Positions 48,651 to 57,180 are shown, numbered from the stretch's first letter. The stretch: 64,000 bases of DNA from Actinobacteria bacterium OV450 (GCA_001298555.1 LJCW01000033.1:62001-126000); one strand, 5' to 3'. The notes: a model not told the origin generated them from the sequence alone. Numbers and translations are program-made.

Positions 48651-49117
48651 CGGTCCAGGCCGCTCGCCTGGCGGGCGGCGCGGACCTCGGCGACGATCTC
48701 GCGGGCGCTCGCGACTGCCAGCCAGTACACGGCGCCCACCGACTCCGGCAGGGCATGTGTTCCGTCGTCGTTCACCGACTCTGCGACCGCCCAGAACAGG
48801 GCGTACGCCATCTCCATGTCCCGGTTGGCCCACGCGCTGATGAACTGGGCGCCGAACCTCAGGCTGGGCGGCAGGACGTCAACGCTCGCCGTGCCCAGGC
48901 CGGCGGGTCCGTCGACCTCGATCCCGAACACGGCTCCGGGCGGCGCGGCGTCCCGCGCCCGCTTGGACGCGGTCTCGGCCAGGGAGCAGAGCATCGCGAA
49001 CGCCTCGGCCGGGCCGTCGTCCACGATGGGCTGGAGTATGGCCAGGCCGGTCACGGTGTCGCCGGTGACGCCGGTGGCCAGCGCTTGCAGGATCACGTTC
49101 GGGTCGGGGCAGGGCAT
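48647..49117 (-). CDS. Hypothetical helical protein
   Basis: 156 aa. Alpha-helical throughout. No family recognised; ATG 49117 opens the coupled run ending at 47849. Confidence 0.55.
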   Translation of the reverse strand: MPCPDPNVILQALATGVTGDTVTGLAILQPIVDDGPAEAFAMLCSLAETASKRARDAAPPGAVFGIEVDGPAGLGTASVDVLPPSLRFGAQFISAWANRDMEMAYALFWAVAESVNDDGTHALPESVGAVYWLAVASAREIVAEVRAARQASGLDR

Positions 49118-49150
49118 TGGCGGTTCCTTGTCTCGGGTACGGTTCCGGGG

Positions 49151-49179
49151 CGGCCCGCCCACCACACATGGGCGGGCCG
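49151..49179 (-). terminator. GC-rich hairpin
   Basis: 11-bp perfect stem (49151-49161 with 49169-49179), seven-base loop, after the stop at 49188. Confidence 0.65.
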
Positions 49180-49187
49180 TCCGGCGG

Positions 49188-49397
49188 TCAGAAGCAGAGG
49201 GCACAGGTGCAGTGCGCGCGGAACAGCCGCTCGACGCCTTCCTCGTCGCGGCGGAAGCTGCTGTTGCAGACCGCCGTCGGCCAGTGGTCGACAGGGGTCC
49301 CGGTCTGGCAGGGCAGGCAGTCGGCGGGGCGCGGGTCGTGCGCCCGCTGCTCGGCGACTTCGGCGCGGGTCATGTCGGGCGGCGAGTAGCTGCTCAC
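49188..49397 (-). CDS. Small cysteine-containing protein
   Basis: 69 aa from GTG 49397 (GTGA). A CLPC pair and a terminal HCTCALCF suggest a zinc fold. No family. Confidence 0.55.
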   Translation of the reverse strand: MSSYSPPDMTRAEVAEQRAHDPRPADCLPCQTGTPVDHWPTAVCNSSFRRDEEGVERLFRAHCTCALCF

Positions 49398-49624
49398 GGG
49401 GTGATCTCCAGTTCTTCGAGGGGGCGTTCGCTGTCGATGTGGGCGTGGAGCTCGCGGAGCCGGGCGAGGGCCTTGCCGTCGCGCCGGTTCAGGGCGCGGC
49501 GGGCCTTCTCGGGGATGGCGGCCCAGCAGCGGCTGCACAGGTACCAGCGGACCGGCTTCGGGTAGCGGCAGACCCGGCACGGGCTGGCCGTGTACGCGCC
49601 GCGCGGCAGGGACTGGCCGGTCAC
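49394..49624 (-). CDS. Small zinc-ribbon protein
   Basis: 76 aa from GTG 49624 (GTGA). CRVCRYPKP and CSRCWAAIP form a CxxC...CxxC ribbon, followed by a basic helix. Probably nucleic-acid or protein binding. Confidence 0.6.
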   Translation of the reverse strand: MTGQSLPRGAYTASPCRVCRYPKPVRWYLCSRCWAAIPEKARRALNRRDGKALARLRELHAHIDSERPLEELEITP

Positions 49625-50391
49625 GACTCGCACCTGCGCAGGTACGCGACGGCCTTCTGGAGGCGCTGCGTGTCGTCGCTGAACTGACCCAGTCCCGTGT
49701 TGCACGGGCCGCACAGAAAGCCGCGGAGCTTGCCGCTGTCGTGGCAGTGGTCGAGGGACAGCCGGCTGAACCTGCCGCTCGGGGCCGCTTCTTCCGGGGT
49801 ACGTCCGCAGAGGTCGCACCGGTTGTCCGCCGGGTACCGCTCGACGACTTCGGACCAGGGGATTCCGAGCTCCTTGGCGTACCTACGGAGGGTGAGGTAC
49901 GGGACCGTGAGGCGCTCCTTCGAGCGGTCACGGTGTGCGTTGCCCGCGCGCAACCGGGTGTTGGTCGCCTCGCACTTCCGGCAGGTCGACCTCCACTTCG
50001 CGGCGCCCTGGCCGTTCTTCCGGACACCGAACGCGTCCATCGGCTGGGTGCGCTCGCACTGGCGGCAGATCTTCTCCGTGGGCATGGTCGCGGCGACGGC
50101 GGCACGGTGGCACGGCATGCACACGCCGCTGGTCTTCTGCATTACGCCGCCGCAAGCAGGGCATTCGCTGCGCCGCAGCCCGCTGGCGTAGTGGGGCGCG
50201 CAGAGGCCGCGCGACCTACGGGGGCGGTCGCAGCCGTCTGCGAGGCAGGGTCCGATGCGGGGAATCCTGGTTCGGGCGTCCATGGCGACGCCCGCTAGGT
50301 GGCGCTGGTAGTGGAGCTGGCAAAGCTCCTTGCACCGGATCATCTCCGCGCAGCCTTCAACGGTGCAGATGCGCGAGTGGAAGGCCGTCAT
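49621..50391 (-). CDS. Recombination endonuclease VII
   Basis: 256 aa. N-terminal zinc knuckles (CTVEGC, CKELC; CPACG, CRQCE) precede the EndoVII core ([38 protein letters not shown]). Resolves branched DNA in T4-like phages and also occurs as mobile HNH nucleases. Coupled to its neighbours. Confidence 0.84.
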   Translation of the reverse strand: MTAFHSRICTVEGCAEMIRCKELCQLHYQRHLAGVAMDARTRIPRIGPCLADGCDRPRRSRGLCAPHYASGLRRSECPACGGVMQKTSGVCMPCHRAAVAATMPTEKICRQCERTQPMDAFGVRKNGQGAAKWRSTCRKCEATNTRLRAGNAHRDRSKERLTVPYLTLRRYAKELGIPWSEVVERYPADNRCDLCGRTPEEAAPSGRFSRLSLDHCHDSGKLRGFLCGPCNTGLGQFSDDTQRLQKAVAYLRRCES

Positions 50392-50894
50392 CAGGCACCC
50401 GCCTCGTTCTCGGCCTGCTCACGCTCGGCGAGGTGCTCGGCGTGGGCGCGTCCGACGAGCGGCGTCATGTAGCGGGCGAGGGTCGCCGCGGGGATCCCCG
50501 CGCGGCACTCAGGGCCGATTCCCACCGAGCGTGACAGGGCGTCGCGGAGTTTCCGTGAGCAGCGGCAGCAGGCGACGCGGAGCTCGGCGAACCGGCGGCC
50601 GGCCGTGATCGGGTCGGCGGCGATCGCGGCGGCGACCTGCGCGATGTAGGCGCGGCGGGACGTCGACCAGGCGGTGACGAACGCGTCCCGCTGGGCCGGG
50701 TCCTCGGGGACCTCGGAGCGGCGGGGCATCGGCGGCCCGTACCAGGCCTTCGCGGGCCACGCCTTGAGGGCGTTGCGCTTGTCGTCGCGGATCCGCCGCC
50801 AGTAGATCATCGTGTCCGGGTCGGCGGGGTCGGGGATCGCGTAGTAGCCCGCCGGGACGCCGTCCAGCTCCGGCCAGGACGTGAAGGCAGCCAT
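50391..50894 (-). CDS. DUF6011-like protein
   Basis: 167 aa. [22 protein letters not shown] near residues 112-133 matches the DUF6011 zinc motif, as in the protein at 28865. The rest is helical with a [13 protein letters not shown] segment. Overlaps its neighbours by one base on each side (TGATG). Confidence 0.65.
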   Translation of the reverse strand: MAAFTSWPELDGVPAGYYAIPDPADPDTMIYWRRIRDDKRNALKAWPAKAWYGPPMPRRSEVPEDPAQRDAFVTAWSTSRRAYIAQVAAAIAADPITAGRRFAELRVACCRCSRKLRDALSRSVGIGPECRAGIPAATLARYMTPLVGRAHAEHLAEREQAENEAGA

Positions 50895-51106
50895 CAGGCA
50901 CCCGGCGCGACGTAGGGGAGCTCACCGATGCCGGGGCAGGGCTGCCCGGTGGAGAACCCCGACAGGGTCATCCCGAAGTGCCGGTTCAGTCGCCCGGACC
51001 GGCTCAGGGAGTAGTGCTGGGTGCACACCGGGCACTCGCCGCGCTTCATCGGCCGCCCGGCTCGGGGCTTGGGGATCTCCCGCACCTTGTGGATCTTGAG
51101 TCCCAT
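50894..51106 (-). CDS. Small zinc-motif protein
   Basis: 70 aa from ATG 51106 (TGATG). Basic N-terminus and CPVC...CPG pair, possibly a single zinc site. No family. Confidence 0.55.
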   Translation of the reverse strand: MGLKIHKVREIPKPRAGRPMKRGECPVCTQHYSLSRSGRLNRHFGMTLSGFSTGQPCPGIGELPYVAPGA

Positions 51107-51669
51107 CAGTTCGTCTCCTTGCTGTCGTTGGTGAGGGCGCGGCGGCAGCCGCCGCACAGGGGCAGGCCGGACGCGCGGTCGGCGTCCAGCGGCTCAGTGG
51201 TCTCGAAACCGGAAGGGCACAGGGTCCGGCCGCCTTCGTGGGCGTGCTTGGTGCGCCGGTTCAGCGAGTGCCGGTTGAAGGCGTACGTCCTCGAGGGCCC
51301 GCAGAACACGCACACGTCGACGCCCGGGTCGCTGGTCGGCACGAGGTGGTGCTCGCCGCGCGCCGCTTTGTCGCCCACGAGGTTCTGCGGGCACAGCCGC
51401 GGGTCCAGCTCGGTGGCGGCCGGGTCGTGGAGCGTCCACGTCCGCAGCCCGTCCGCGTACCGGGCCCGGGCGCGCTCGGCGGCGGCGTCGGCCTTGCGGA
51501 CCTTCTCCCGCAGCGCGGCCAGCGGCGGCGCGTGCTCGGTGAACTGGTCGGTCACCCAGTCCGGCAAGATCCGCGCCAGCGTCTCGAAGCTGCGCTCCTC
51601 CCGGCCGTACCCGGGCTTGAGACACCGCCGCAGGAAGTCACGGACTCCCTGCTCCGAGTCCAGCGTCAT
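51106..51669 (-). CDS. Hypothetical zinc protein
   Basis: 187 aa. A helical N-terminal half, then a histidine/cysteine cluster (CPQN, GEHHLVP, VCVFCGPS, LCGGCRRA) consistent with zinc binding. Related in style to the next gene upstream. Confidence 0.58.
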   Translation of the reverse strand: MTLDSEQGVRDFLRRCLKPGYGREERSFETLARILPDWVTDQFTEHAPPLAALREKVRKADAAAERARARYADGLRTWTLHDPAATELDPRLCPQNLVGDKAARGEHHLVPTSDPGVDVCVFCGPSRTYAFNRHSLNRRTKHAHEGGRTLCPSGFETTEPLDADRASGLPLCGGCRRALTNDSKETN

Positions 51670-52106
51670 CGCGTCTCTCCGTCATCGTCGTGCGCCCCGG
51701 CCGGCGGCTGGGGCTGCTGGGTGGAGGGGTGACGGGCGCGCAGCGCCAGGGCCTTGGCGACCGCCTGGGCGCCGAACTCCTGGGCGGCCGCCTCCTGGCC
51801 GTGCTCGGCGAGGAACCGCAGCACCTCGCCGGGAGCGAAGTCGGCGGGCACGGCGCGGGCCGGCCGCCGCCGCTCGTTGCCGCAGAACAGGCATCCGTTG
51901 GCGGCGTCCGGGTCGACCGGCGAACCGGGGTGCTTGAGGCACCGGTTCGTCCGCTGGCGGCTTCGGGCTATCGCCACCAGCGACCGGGCCTCATCCAGCT
52001 CGGCGGCGATCTCGGCGAGCATCGGATTGGTGACCTCGTACCGGTCCGGGTAGCCGCCCAGCTTCCGCAGGCACTCGGCGAGGAGGGGCAACGGGTCAGG
52101 GTTCAT
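51666..52106 (-). CDS. Hypothetical protein
   Basis: 146 aa; ATG overlaps the Rep-like stop (ATGA). A CLFCGNERRRPARA motif resembles zinc knuckles in its neighbour. C-terminus Gln/Pro-rich. No family. Confidence 0.55.
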   Translation of the reverse strand: MNPDPLPLLAECLRKLGGYPDRYEVTNPMLAEIAAELDEARSLVAIARSRQRTNRCLKHPGSPVDPDAANGCLFCGNERRRPARAVPADFAPGEVLRFLAEHGQEAAAQEFGAQAVAKALALRARHPSTQQPQPPAGAHDDDGETR

Positions 52107-53242
52107 GCGCTGTTCACCGCTTCCGTGTCGAGTCGCTGCTGTTCAGCGGCGACTACGCAGTCAGGGCAGCGGTCGGAGTCACGCAGCCGGTGGGAGCGAC
52201 CACAGCCGCAGACGCGGGGCGAGGCGGCCGGGTCCTCAGCGGGCCACTGAGGGCGCTCACGGCGAGGCTTCGGGAGGCCCTGGGCCCCACCGACCAGCGG
52301 CAGGAGGAAAGCGCCCTGAATCGGCTCCTGACCGGCTTCCTGCTCCTGCCGCCGAAGGCAGCCACCACACAGGTCCCGGTCCCGCCGCACGATCCGCTGG
52401 CCGCACGGGCAGCAGCGCTCCCGCTCGACCTCGAATCCGCCGGCCCGCGAAGCGGGCTCCGGCTCAACCTGCTGAGGAACTCCCCCTTCTTCAACGCGCC
52501 CGCCCACGCGCGTCGGTGGCTGATCTACAAGCCCAACCAGTTCTTTGTCGGTGAGGGGGTCCCTACCGCAGGTAGGGAAGGCATTTGTACCCCCCGCCAC
52601 GGACGCAGTCCGGAATCCGTCCGTGGACGCAGTCCGACCCCGTCCATGGATGGTGTCCACTTCCTCCCGAAGCCCCTCGGAATCCCCGCCACGGACGGAG
52701 TCCGGAATACAGCCGTGGACGGAGTCCGGGTCGATCCGAGCTGCTTCGCCGCCCTCCCGGACACCGTCCATGGACGCGGTCCGGGAGTCGTCCCCGTCCG
52801 CCCGGACACCGTCCATGGACGCGGTCCGGGACCGCTCCGCAGCGCCCTCCGCCTTCTTCTTCGCGTGGGCCTTCCGCTGCCGCGTCTCGGTCAGGTGGTG
52901 GATGTGGTCCTCCCACGGCAGGCCTCCAGGGAGGAACGCGGTGGGCAGGAGCTGGTACATCGACGAGGAGTTCGGGCGCCGCTTCATCGCGATGACGCCA
53001 ACGCCCTTCAGGACCTTGACGATCAGCGACACGGTCTCCACGGAGCAGCCCATGAGGCACGCCAACGTCTCCTGGCTGGGGAAGGCATTCGAGCCATCGG
53101 CGTCCGCGTACGAGGCGATCCAGACGGCGAGCGTGCCGCACCTGGACACCTCGGGGACCGCCTTACCCACGCGCAGGACCTCGGCTCGCATCGCGTTCAC
53201 GAACGCGGTACGGGGGGCCTGCCGGTTCTCGGTCGTGCTCAT
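52103..53242 (-). CDS. Replication-initiator-like HTH protein with internal iterons
   Basis: 379 aa from ATG 53242. Residues about 25-95 form a winged helix-turn-helix (GTLAVWIASYADADG, then NAFPSQETLACLMGCS and VIAMKRR). The middle (about 138-216) is encoded by a repeat array and reads as SRTASMDGV-like units. The C-terminus has zinc knuckles (CCPCGQRI, CGGC; VCGCGRSHR, CPDC). Layout matches lambda-O-type initiators whose gene contains the origin. It could instead be a plain regulator; no helicase-loading motif is seen. Confidence 0.62.
   Translation of the reverse strand: MSTTENRQAPRTAFVNAMRAEVLRVGKAVPEVSRCGTLAVWIASYADADGSNAFPSQETLACLMGCSVETVSLIVKVLKGVGVIAMKRRPNSSSMYQLLPTAFLPGGLPWEDHIHHLTETRQRKAHAKKKAEGAAERSRTASMDGVRADGDDSRTASMDGVREGGEAARIDPDSVHGCIPDSVRGGDSEGLREEVDTIHGRGRTASTDGFRTASVAGGTNAFPTCGRDPLTDKELVGLVDQPPTRVGGRVEEGGVPQQVEPEPASRAGGFEVERERCCPCGQRIVRRDRDLCGGCLRRQEQEAGQEPIQGAFLLPLVGGAQGLPKPRRERPQWPAEDPAASPRVCGCGRSHRLRDSDRCPDCVVAAEQQRLDTEAVNSA
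52595..52830. repeat. Seven iterons inside the initiator-like gene, candidate origin
   Basis: Seven copies of a GGACGCRGTCCGG-type 19-22 bp unit, at about 52595, 52617, 52640, 52687, 52710, 52764 and 52809. The last two are identical and sit in a longer exact repeat. Each unit is itself dyad symmetric (GGAC...GTCC). The rest of the window shows no such cluster. Confidence 0.72.
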
Positions 53243-53274
53243 CGCGCCTCTCAGGTTCGTGCGGGGCAGTCGAG

Positions 53275-53790
53275 TCAGGACGGGAGCCGGTACAGCCCGC
53301 TGGGGGGCGGGTAGTTCAGCCGGCGGTAGATGGCCGCCAAGTGCGCCATCTGCTCCGCGATCACCTCGTCCGCACGCTTGAAGGCCTCGACGCCCGGCTG
53401 CCCGAAGGCCGCCAGGTGGTACGCCCTCGCCTGGTGGGCGTAGGGCAGCGAGGCGGGGCCCCACGGGGACCTCCCGTCATGCCGCTGCATAACCGAGTTG
53501 CACCGGTCGCACAGGAGGCCACGCACGAACCGGACGCGTCGGCCGCCCTCAAAGTGGTCGATCACCAACTCACCTCGCGGCGTGTCCCGGTCCAGCCGCC
53601 CGCAGAGCTCGCAGCGGTCCGCAGAGCGGTCCCGCATCGCCTCGTACTCGTCGCACGTCAGCCCGTAGAAGAAGGCATGCGTGCACGCCACCTTGGGGCG
53701 CTTCTGGTGGCCGTAGTCCGTGCGGAGGAAGCGAGGGGCCAGGCCTGTTTGGGCAGGGCTCTGCATTCCCAACGGAAGGTCGTTGATCAT
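53275..53790 (-). CDS. Endonuclease VII-type HNH nuclease
   Basis: 171 aa. Core is CELCGRLDRDTP, VIDHFEGGRRVRFVRGLLC and CNSVMQRHDG, typical of EndoVII. The start at 53790 follows TACAAT by six bases, so translation may be leaderless. Second EndoVII family member in the window. Confidence 0.78.
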   Translation of the reverse strand: MINDLPLGMQSPAQTGLAPRFLRTDYGHQKRPKVACTHAFFYGLTCDEYEAMRDRSADRCELCGRLDRDTPRGELVIDHFEGGRRVRFVRGLLCDRCNSVMQRHDGRSPWGPASLPYAHQARAYHLAAFGQPGVEAFKRADEVIAEQMAHLAAIYRRLNYPPPSGLYRLPS

Positions 53791-53796
53791 GCCTGA

Positions 53797-53862
53797 ATTG
53801 TACAACCCGACGCATGCCCATTTGCGACGGACTTTTACACTCGTCTGGGCGTCATGTACGCT
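53797..53862. promoter_or_regulatory. Divergent leaderless promoters
   Basis: Minus: -10 TACAAT (53797-53802, complement), six bases from the EndoVII start at 53790. Plus: -35 TTTACA (53834-53839), 17-base spacer, -10 TACGCT (53857-53862), six bases from the antitoxin ATG at 53869. Confidence 0.6.
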
Positions 53863-53868
53863 TCCCCT

Positions 53869-54084
53869 ATGAGTCAGTCGCTTGAAGTCCGTCTCGGCGT
53901 CTCGGACGCCCGCGCGAACCTGACCGAGGTCATTGCCAAGGTCCGTCTGCTGGGTCAGCGGGTCGTGTTCACGCGGCGGGACAAGCCGCAGGCCGTCCTC
54001 GTGTCGTACGAGTTCTACGAGCGCGCCCTTGTCTCCATGGGCGAGACCGCGGGACCTGCTGGCGAACAACAGCAGACCGGCTGA
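53869..54084 (+). CDS. Phd/YefM-family antitoxin
   Basis: 71 aa. VRLGVSDARANLTEVIAKV...GQRVVFTRRDKPQAVLVSYEFYE follows the Phd/YefM antitoxin pattern (DNA-binding N-terminus, hydrophobic toxin-contact tail). Leaderless start at 53869; an upstream ATG at 53854 is less likely. No RelE or Doc toxin is visible next to it; the gene immediately downstream is unrelated by eye. Confidence 0.72.
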   Translation: MSQSLEVRLGVSDARANLTEVIAKVRLLGQRVVFTRRDKPQAVLVSYEFYERALVSMGETAGPAGEQQQTG

Positions 54085-54150
54085 CCCCCGCATCACCGCA
54101 GGCCGCCCTCGTCGAGAGCGGCTGCTTCGGCCTGAGCAAGGAGCAAGCCA

Positions 54151-54699
54151 GTGACCGCAGCTACGCACCTCACCGAGTGGGACGAACTCGTCGCCGACGT
54201 GATGGCCCGCGCGATGTTCTCCAGCGGGTGGAGCCGCGCGCTGCCGCCCGCAGGCGTCACGCTGCTGATGGGCACGGCGTGCCGGCTGCGGCTCGTGCAC
54301 GTCGACGAGTTCAGCGGCCCGCTCGGCGCCACGGACGGCCAGGACGTATGGCGCCTGCCGTGCTGGCCCGTGCCGGAGACGTTCGGTGGCGACTTCCTGG
54401 CCGATCTGCGGGAGAACTACTCGCCCGAGGATGCCGAGAAGGCGCTCGCGATGAACGCCGCCATCGAGGCGACGCACGCCGCCGAGATCGCGGTGCTGGA
54501 CGGCTACGCCGCGCACCTGGGCCTCGGGCCGGTGCGGACCAACGGGGACCTGCTCGAGCTCCTGGTGACGGCGGGCGCCCTGCACCGGGACGGGGATCTG
54601 GTCGGGCCCGTCCACCCCATGCCGCAGATCGACGACGTGTTTCCCGTGGCGGCTGCGGAGCGGGCCGTCCTCGCTGACCTGCGCGCGCTGGACATGTAG
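54151..54699 (+). CDS. Hypothetical protein downstream of the antitoxin
   Basis: 182 aa, GTG start with AAGGAG upstream, same strand as the antitoxin and 66 bases downstream. Mixed fold with HLTEWDELVADVMARAMFSSG and VWRLPCWPVPETFGGDF. I do not recognise a toxin family. Converges with the ADP-ribosyltransferase-like gene. Confidence 0.6.
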   Translation: MTAATHLTEWDELVADVMARAMFSSGWSRALPPAGVTLLMGTACRLRLVHVDEFSGPLGATDGQDVWRLPCWPVPETFGGDFLADLRENYSPEDAEKALAMNAAIEATHAAEIAVLDGYAAHLGLGPVRTNGDLLELLVTAGALHRDGDLVGPVHPMPQIDDVFPVAAAERAVLADLRALDM

Positions 54700-54716
54700 T
54701 CCACTCCTCGAACGCA

Positions 54717-55229
54717 TCACTGGAGGCCGCCCTCGGCGAGGGCGGCCTTCTCTGCCTTCGCGGCCAGGGCGGCCCGGGTGGCGGCGACGTTCTGGAGCCC
54801 GCCCCAGCGGCGGTAGAGCCGGCGGCGCTCGGGCATCGTGAGCTGCACCGCGCGGGCGTAGACCGAGAGGACGCGGGCGGCCGGGGCGGACCAGGTCGGG
54901 AAGTAGTCCTCAGTGGAGGGTTCGACGTCGTCGGCGGGCTCGGGCGCGACGACGTACAGGTCGCCGAACCAGGCCATGGACGCGTAGAAGCGTCCGTACT
55001 CGCGGTCCGCGGTGATATAGACCCGGTCGGGCCGGCCGGTGGGCGGGTCGATGCTGCCGAGGCCCGGCACGACGTGGTGCTCGCCGCGCGCGCGGGCGGC
55101 GCAGGTGGGGCAGCCGTCGACGGTGCGGGTGTGGCCGGGCTTGATCAGGTCGCCGACGTTGAGGCCGGGGGCGCCGCCGTGGAAGAGGCGCGGCAGGGCG
55201 GCGACTTCGGCCGCGGTGAGGATGGTCAT
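54717..55229 (-). CDS. Arr-like (rifampin-type) ADP-ribosyltransferase
   Basis: 170 aa. The pattern is LFHGGAPGLNVGDLIKPGHTR, then RVYITADREYGRFYASM, LYVVAPEPADDVEPS and ARVLSVYAR, as in Arr-type enzymes (H-G, Y-x-T-A, hydrophobic E region), with a cysteine-containing insert after the first strand. Phages use such enzymes to modify host proteins. Substrate unknown; rifampin is not implied. Confidence 0.55.
   Translation of the reverse strand: MTILTAAEVAALPRLFHGGAPGLNVGDLIKPGHTRTVDGCPTCAARARGEHHVVPGLGSIDPPTGRPDRVYITADREYGRFYASMAWFGDLYVVAPEPADDVEPSTEDYFPTWSAPAARVLSVYARAVQLTMPERRRLYRRWGGLQNVAATRAALAAKAEKAALAEGGLQ
54724..54748. terminator. Hairpin between convergent genes
   Basis: 11-bp perfect stem (54724-54734 with 54738-54748), overlapping the C-terminal codons of the ADP-ribosyltransferase-like gene. 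Confidence 0.6.
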
Positions 55230-55262
55230 CAGGTGCTCCGGGTCATGAGGGGAACGACCTAA

Positions 55263-55288
55263 GGCCCGGGGCCGGTTGGCCCCGGGCC
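55263..55288 (-). terminator. GC-rich hairpin
   Basis: 11-bp perfect stem (55263-55273 with 55278-55288), loop GGTT, after the small membrane gene. Confidence 0.62.
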
Positions 55289-55305
55289 GTGGGCCGGGTG
55301 GACGG

Positions 55306-55461
55306 TCAGTCGAGAACGGCGTCGACGATCAGCTCGCCGAACCAGATGAGGACGGCGACGATCAGGCCGACCGCCCACCACCACGGCGGCGCGGTGGTGA
55401 TGGCGTACGTGACGGCGGCCGCGAGGGAGCCGGCGGCCAGGCCGAGGAGGAAACGCTCCAC
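55306..55461 (-). CDS. Small membrane protein
   Basis: 51 aa from GTG 55461 (AAAGGA upstream). Two hydrophobic stretches (FLLGLAAGSLAAAVTYA; WWWAVGLIVAVLIWF). Function unknown. Confidence 0.58.
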   Translation of the reverse strand: MERFLLGLAAGSLAAAVTYAITTAPPWWWAVGLIVAVLIWFGELIVDAVLD

Positions 55462-55478
55462 GGGTGGGGTCCTTTCGA

Positions 55479-55865
55479 TCAGTCGCAGAAGTCGATGTCG
55501 ATGTCGTGGTCGCGGTGGCCGGTCTTCTTGCTCGGCTTCGCGGTCGGGGTCTTGGCCGGGGTGGGGGCGGCCCAGGCCGGGGCGGCCGGGGTGAGGGAAG
55601 GCGCCTGCAGCGCGGTCGGCCTGGCCGTCGTGGCCGGTCCGGCCGGGCGTGCCGGGGCGGCGGGCGCGGGGCGGGCCGGGGCCGGGCGGGCGGGTTCCGG
55701 CTTGCGGGTCGCGGCGACGGCGGCGGCCGGGGTGACGTCGACACAGTCGTCGTCACCGTCGTCGTCGCTCACGCCGACGCAGCCGGCGAGGACGGCCAGG
55801 AGCAGCACGATGACCCCGCCGACGCCGATGGCTACGGTCAGGCAGTCGGGCTTGGGCCGGTTCAC
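55479..55865 (-). CDS. Probable lipoprotein
   Basis: 128 aa, GTG start overlapping the upstream stop. Hydrophobic segment VIVLLLAVLAGC, a lipobox-like LAGC, then a Pro/Ala/Lys-rich flexible tail. Could instead be a membrane-anchored linker protein. Confidence 0.55.
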   Translation of the reverse strand: MNRPKPDCLTVAIGVGGVIVLLLAVLAGCVGVSDDDGDDDCVDVTPAAAVAATRKPEPARPAPARPAPAAPARPAGPATTARPTALQAPSLTPAAPAWAAPTPAKTPTAKPSKKTGHRDHDIDIDFCD

Positions 55866-56119
55866 TGGGCGGCCTTCGGGCTCCGGCGGCGGACGCGGTC
55901 GCGGAACACGACGTCGGCCTCGACGAGCAGCAGCCTGGTCATCCCGTACGACAGGTCGTTCTCGTCGGCCAGGGAGCGGATCGAGGCCGTCTCGTCCTCG
56001 CGGTAGCGGGCGGCCAGCTTGGCCCGGAGGTCGTTCCTCGCGTCGCCCTTGATGCGGGGGCGGCGCTGCTGCGGCTCTGCGGGGACTCCGCGCCGTACGG
56101 GTTCGTGGTGGTCAGTCAT
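55862..56119 (-). CDS. HTH protein
   Basis: 85 aa. LRAKLAARYREDETASIRSLADENDLSYGMTRLLLVEA has the helix-turn-helix arrangement of small Streptomyces HTH regulators. It overlaps the next gene by eight bases. Regulatory role assumed. Confidence 0.62.
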   Translation of the reverse strand: MTDHHEPVRRGVPAEPQQRRPRIKGDARNDLRAKLAARYREDETASIRSLADENDLSYGMTRLLLVEADVVFRDRVRRRSPKAAQ

Positions 56120-56558
56120 CGGGGGTGGTTCCTTCCTGGTCCAGCCTGTGCTGTACGGCTCGGGCCTCGAGCTCGGCCGCGTAGGAGATCAGCGACTGAA
56201 GCGACTCAGTGCGCTCGGTGGGTGAGGCACTCGCCGCCGCGGCGACGAGGGCGGTGACGGTGTCGTGGTCGCGGTTGGTGTAGGCGGTGATCAGGCGGCC
56301 CGCGAACACGTCCGCCGGGCTGTCGTCCTCCTCGGCCGGGTCCAGGACCCACGCCTCGCCGTCGACCAGCGGCCCGTGCACGGCGATGAGGGCGCGCATC
56401 GCGGCGTCGGCGACGACCCGGCACACGGCGATCAGGTCCATGACGTCGCCGCGGTCGGCGATCCGGCCCGCGAGCTCGTCGGCGTCGAACCGGTCTCCGG
56501 CGCGGGCGGCCGCGAGGGCCTCCCGCGTCCAGACGGTCAGCAGTCCAGGGCTCAGCAC
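56112..56558 (-). CDS. Hypothetical helical protein
   Basis: 148 aa from GTG 56558, one base after the upstream stop. All helical; no family recognised. Translationally coupled. Confidence 0.55.
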   Translation of the reverse strand: MLSPGLLTVWTREALAAARAGDRFDADELAGRIADRGDVMDLIAVCRVVADAAMRALIAVHGPLVDGEAWVLDPAEEDDSPADVFAGRLITAYTNRDHDTVTALVAAAASASPTERTESLQSLISYAAELEARAVQHRLDQEGTTPDD

Positions 56559-56559
56559 G

Positions 56560-56784
56560 TCACAACTCCTGCTGTGCGTGGGCCTGGAGAACCGCGACGA
56601 CTTCGGCGAGCGCCGCCTCGGCGCACACCTTGCAGGACGGCCTGCGCTTGTCGTCGCGGAGCTGCGTCGGGGCGCCGCAGTGGCGGCACGGGCGCACCTG
56701 CGTGGACCAGTGGTCGTGGGACCAGTCCAGGAGGCTGCCCGGGGCGGGGAGTTCCGGCTCACGTCTACGCTGCCGCGGTGGCAT
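56560..56784 (-). CDS. Zinc-ribbon protein
   Basis: 74 aa. CRHCGAPTQ and CKVCAEAAL form a CxxC pair. It overlaps the WhiB gene by 20 bases. Confidence 0.55.
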   Translation of the reverse strand: MPPRQRRREPELPAPGSLLDWSHDHWSTQVRPCRHCGAPTQLRDDKRRPSCKVCAEAALAEVVAVLQAHAQQEL

Positions 56785-57145
56785 CGGCCTGCTTCTCCGT
56801 TTCCCGCTGCTCCGACTCCTGCCGTTCCTTCTCCTCCCGGGCGCGCGCCCGTTCGCGTTCCAGGCGGCGCTGCCGCTCGGCGGAGCGGCGGACGTCGCGG
56901 AGGATCTGGCCTCGCTCGTCCTCGTCGAGGCCGCCCCACACGCCGTAGTCCTCGCGGAACGTCAGCGCGTGGGTGAGGCACTCGTGGCGCACCGGGCAGG
57001 GGCCGCAGACACTCTTCGCGTGCGCGATGTCGGCCTGGGAGAGGCTGAAAAACGCGGCGAAGTCCATGCCCGTGCAGGCCGCTTCGTCGCGCCACGTCGG
57101 CGGGTGGGGCAGGGTGTCGGGTGCGTAGCGGCTGGGGCGAGGCAT
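56765..57145 (-). CDS. WhiB-family transcriptional regulator
   Basis: 126 aa. Four iron-sulfur cysteines (Cys24, 47, 50, 56) in the order C-x(n)-CGPC-x5-C, then GVWGGLDEDER, the WhiB signature turn. A long charged C-terminal helix (about 80-126) is unusual. Phage WhiB proteins modulate host sigma-A transcription. Confidence 0.9.
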   Translation of the reverse strand: MPRPSRYAPDTLPHPPTWRDEAACTGMDFAAFFSLSQADIAHAKSVCGPCPVRHECLTHALTFREDYGVWGGLDEDERGQILRDVRRSAERQRRLERERARAREEKERQESEQRETEKQADATAAA

Positions 57146-57180
57146 GAGACGGCTCCCTTTCTTCGGCGGATGGAACGGGG

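Noticed and set aside
52595..52830. Reading the iterons as a protein repeat domain in the plus-strand frame
   Set aside because: The plus-strand frame is a shadow; dyad symmetry at DNA level and the position in the initiator-like gene fit iterons better.
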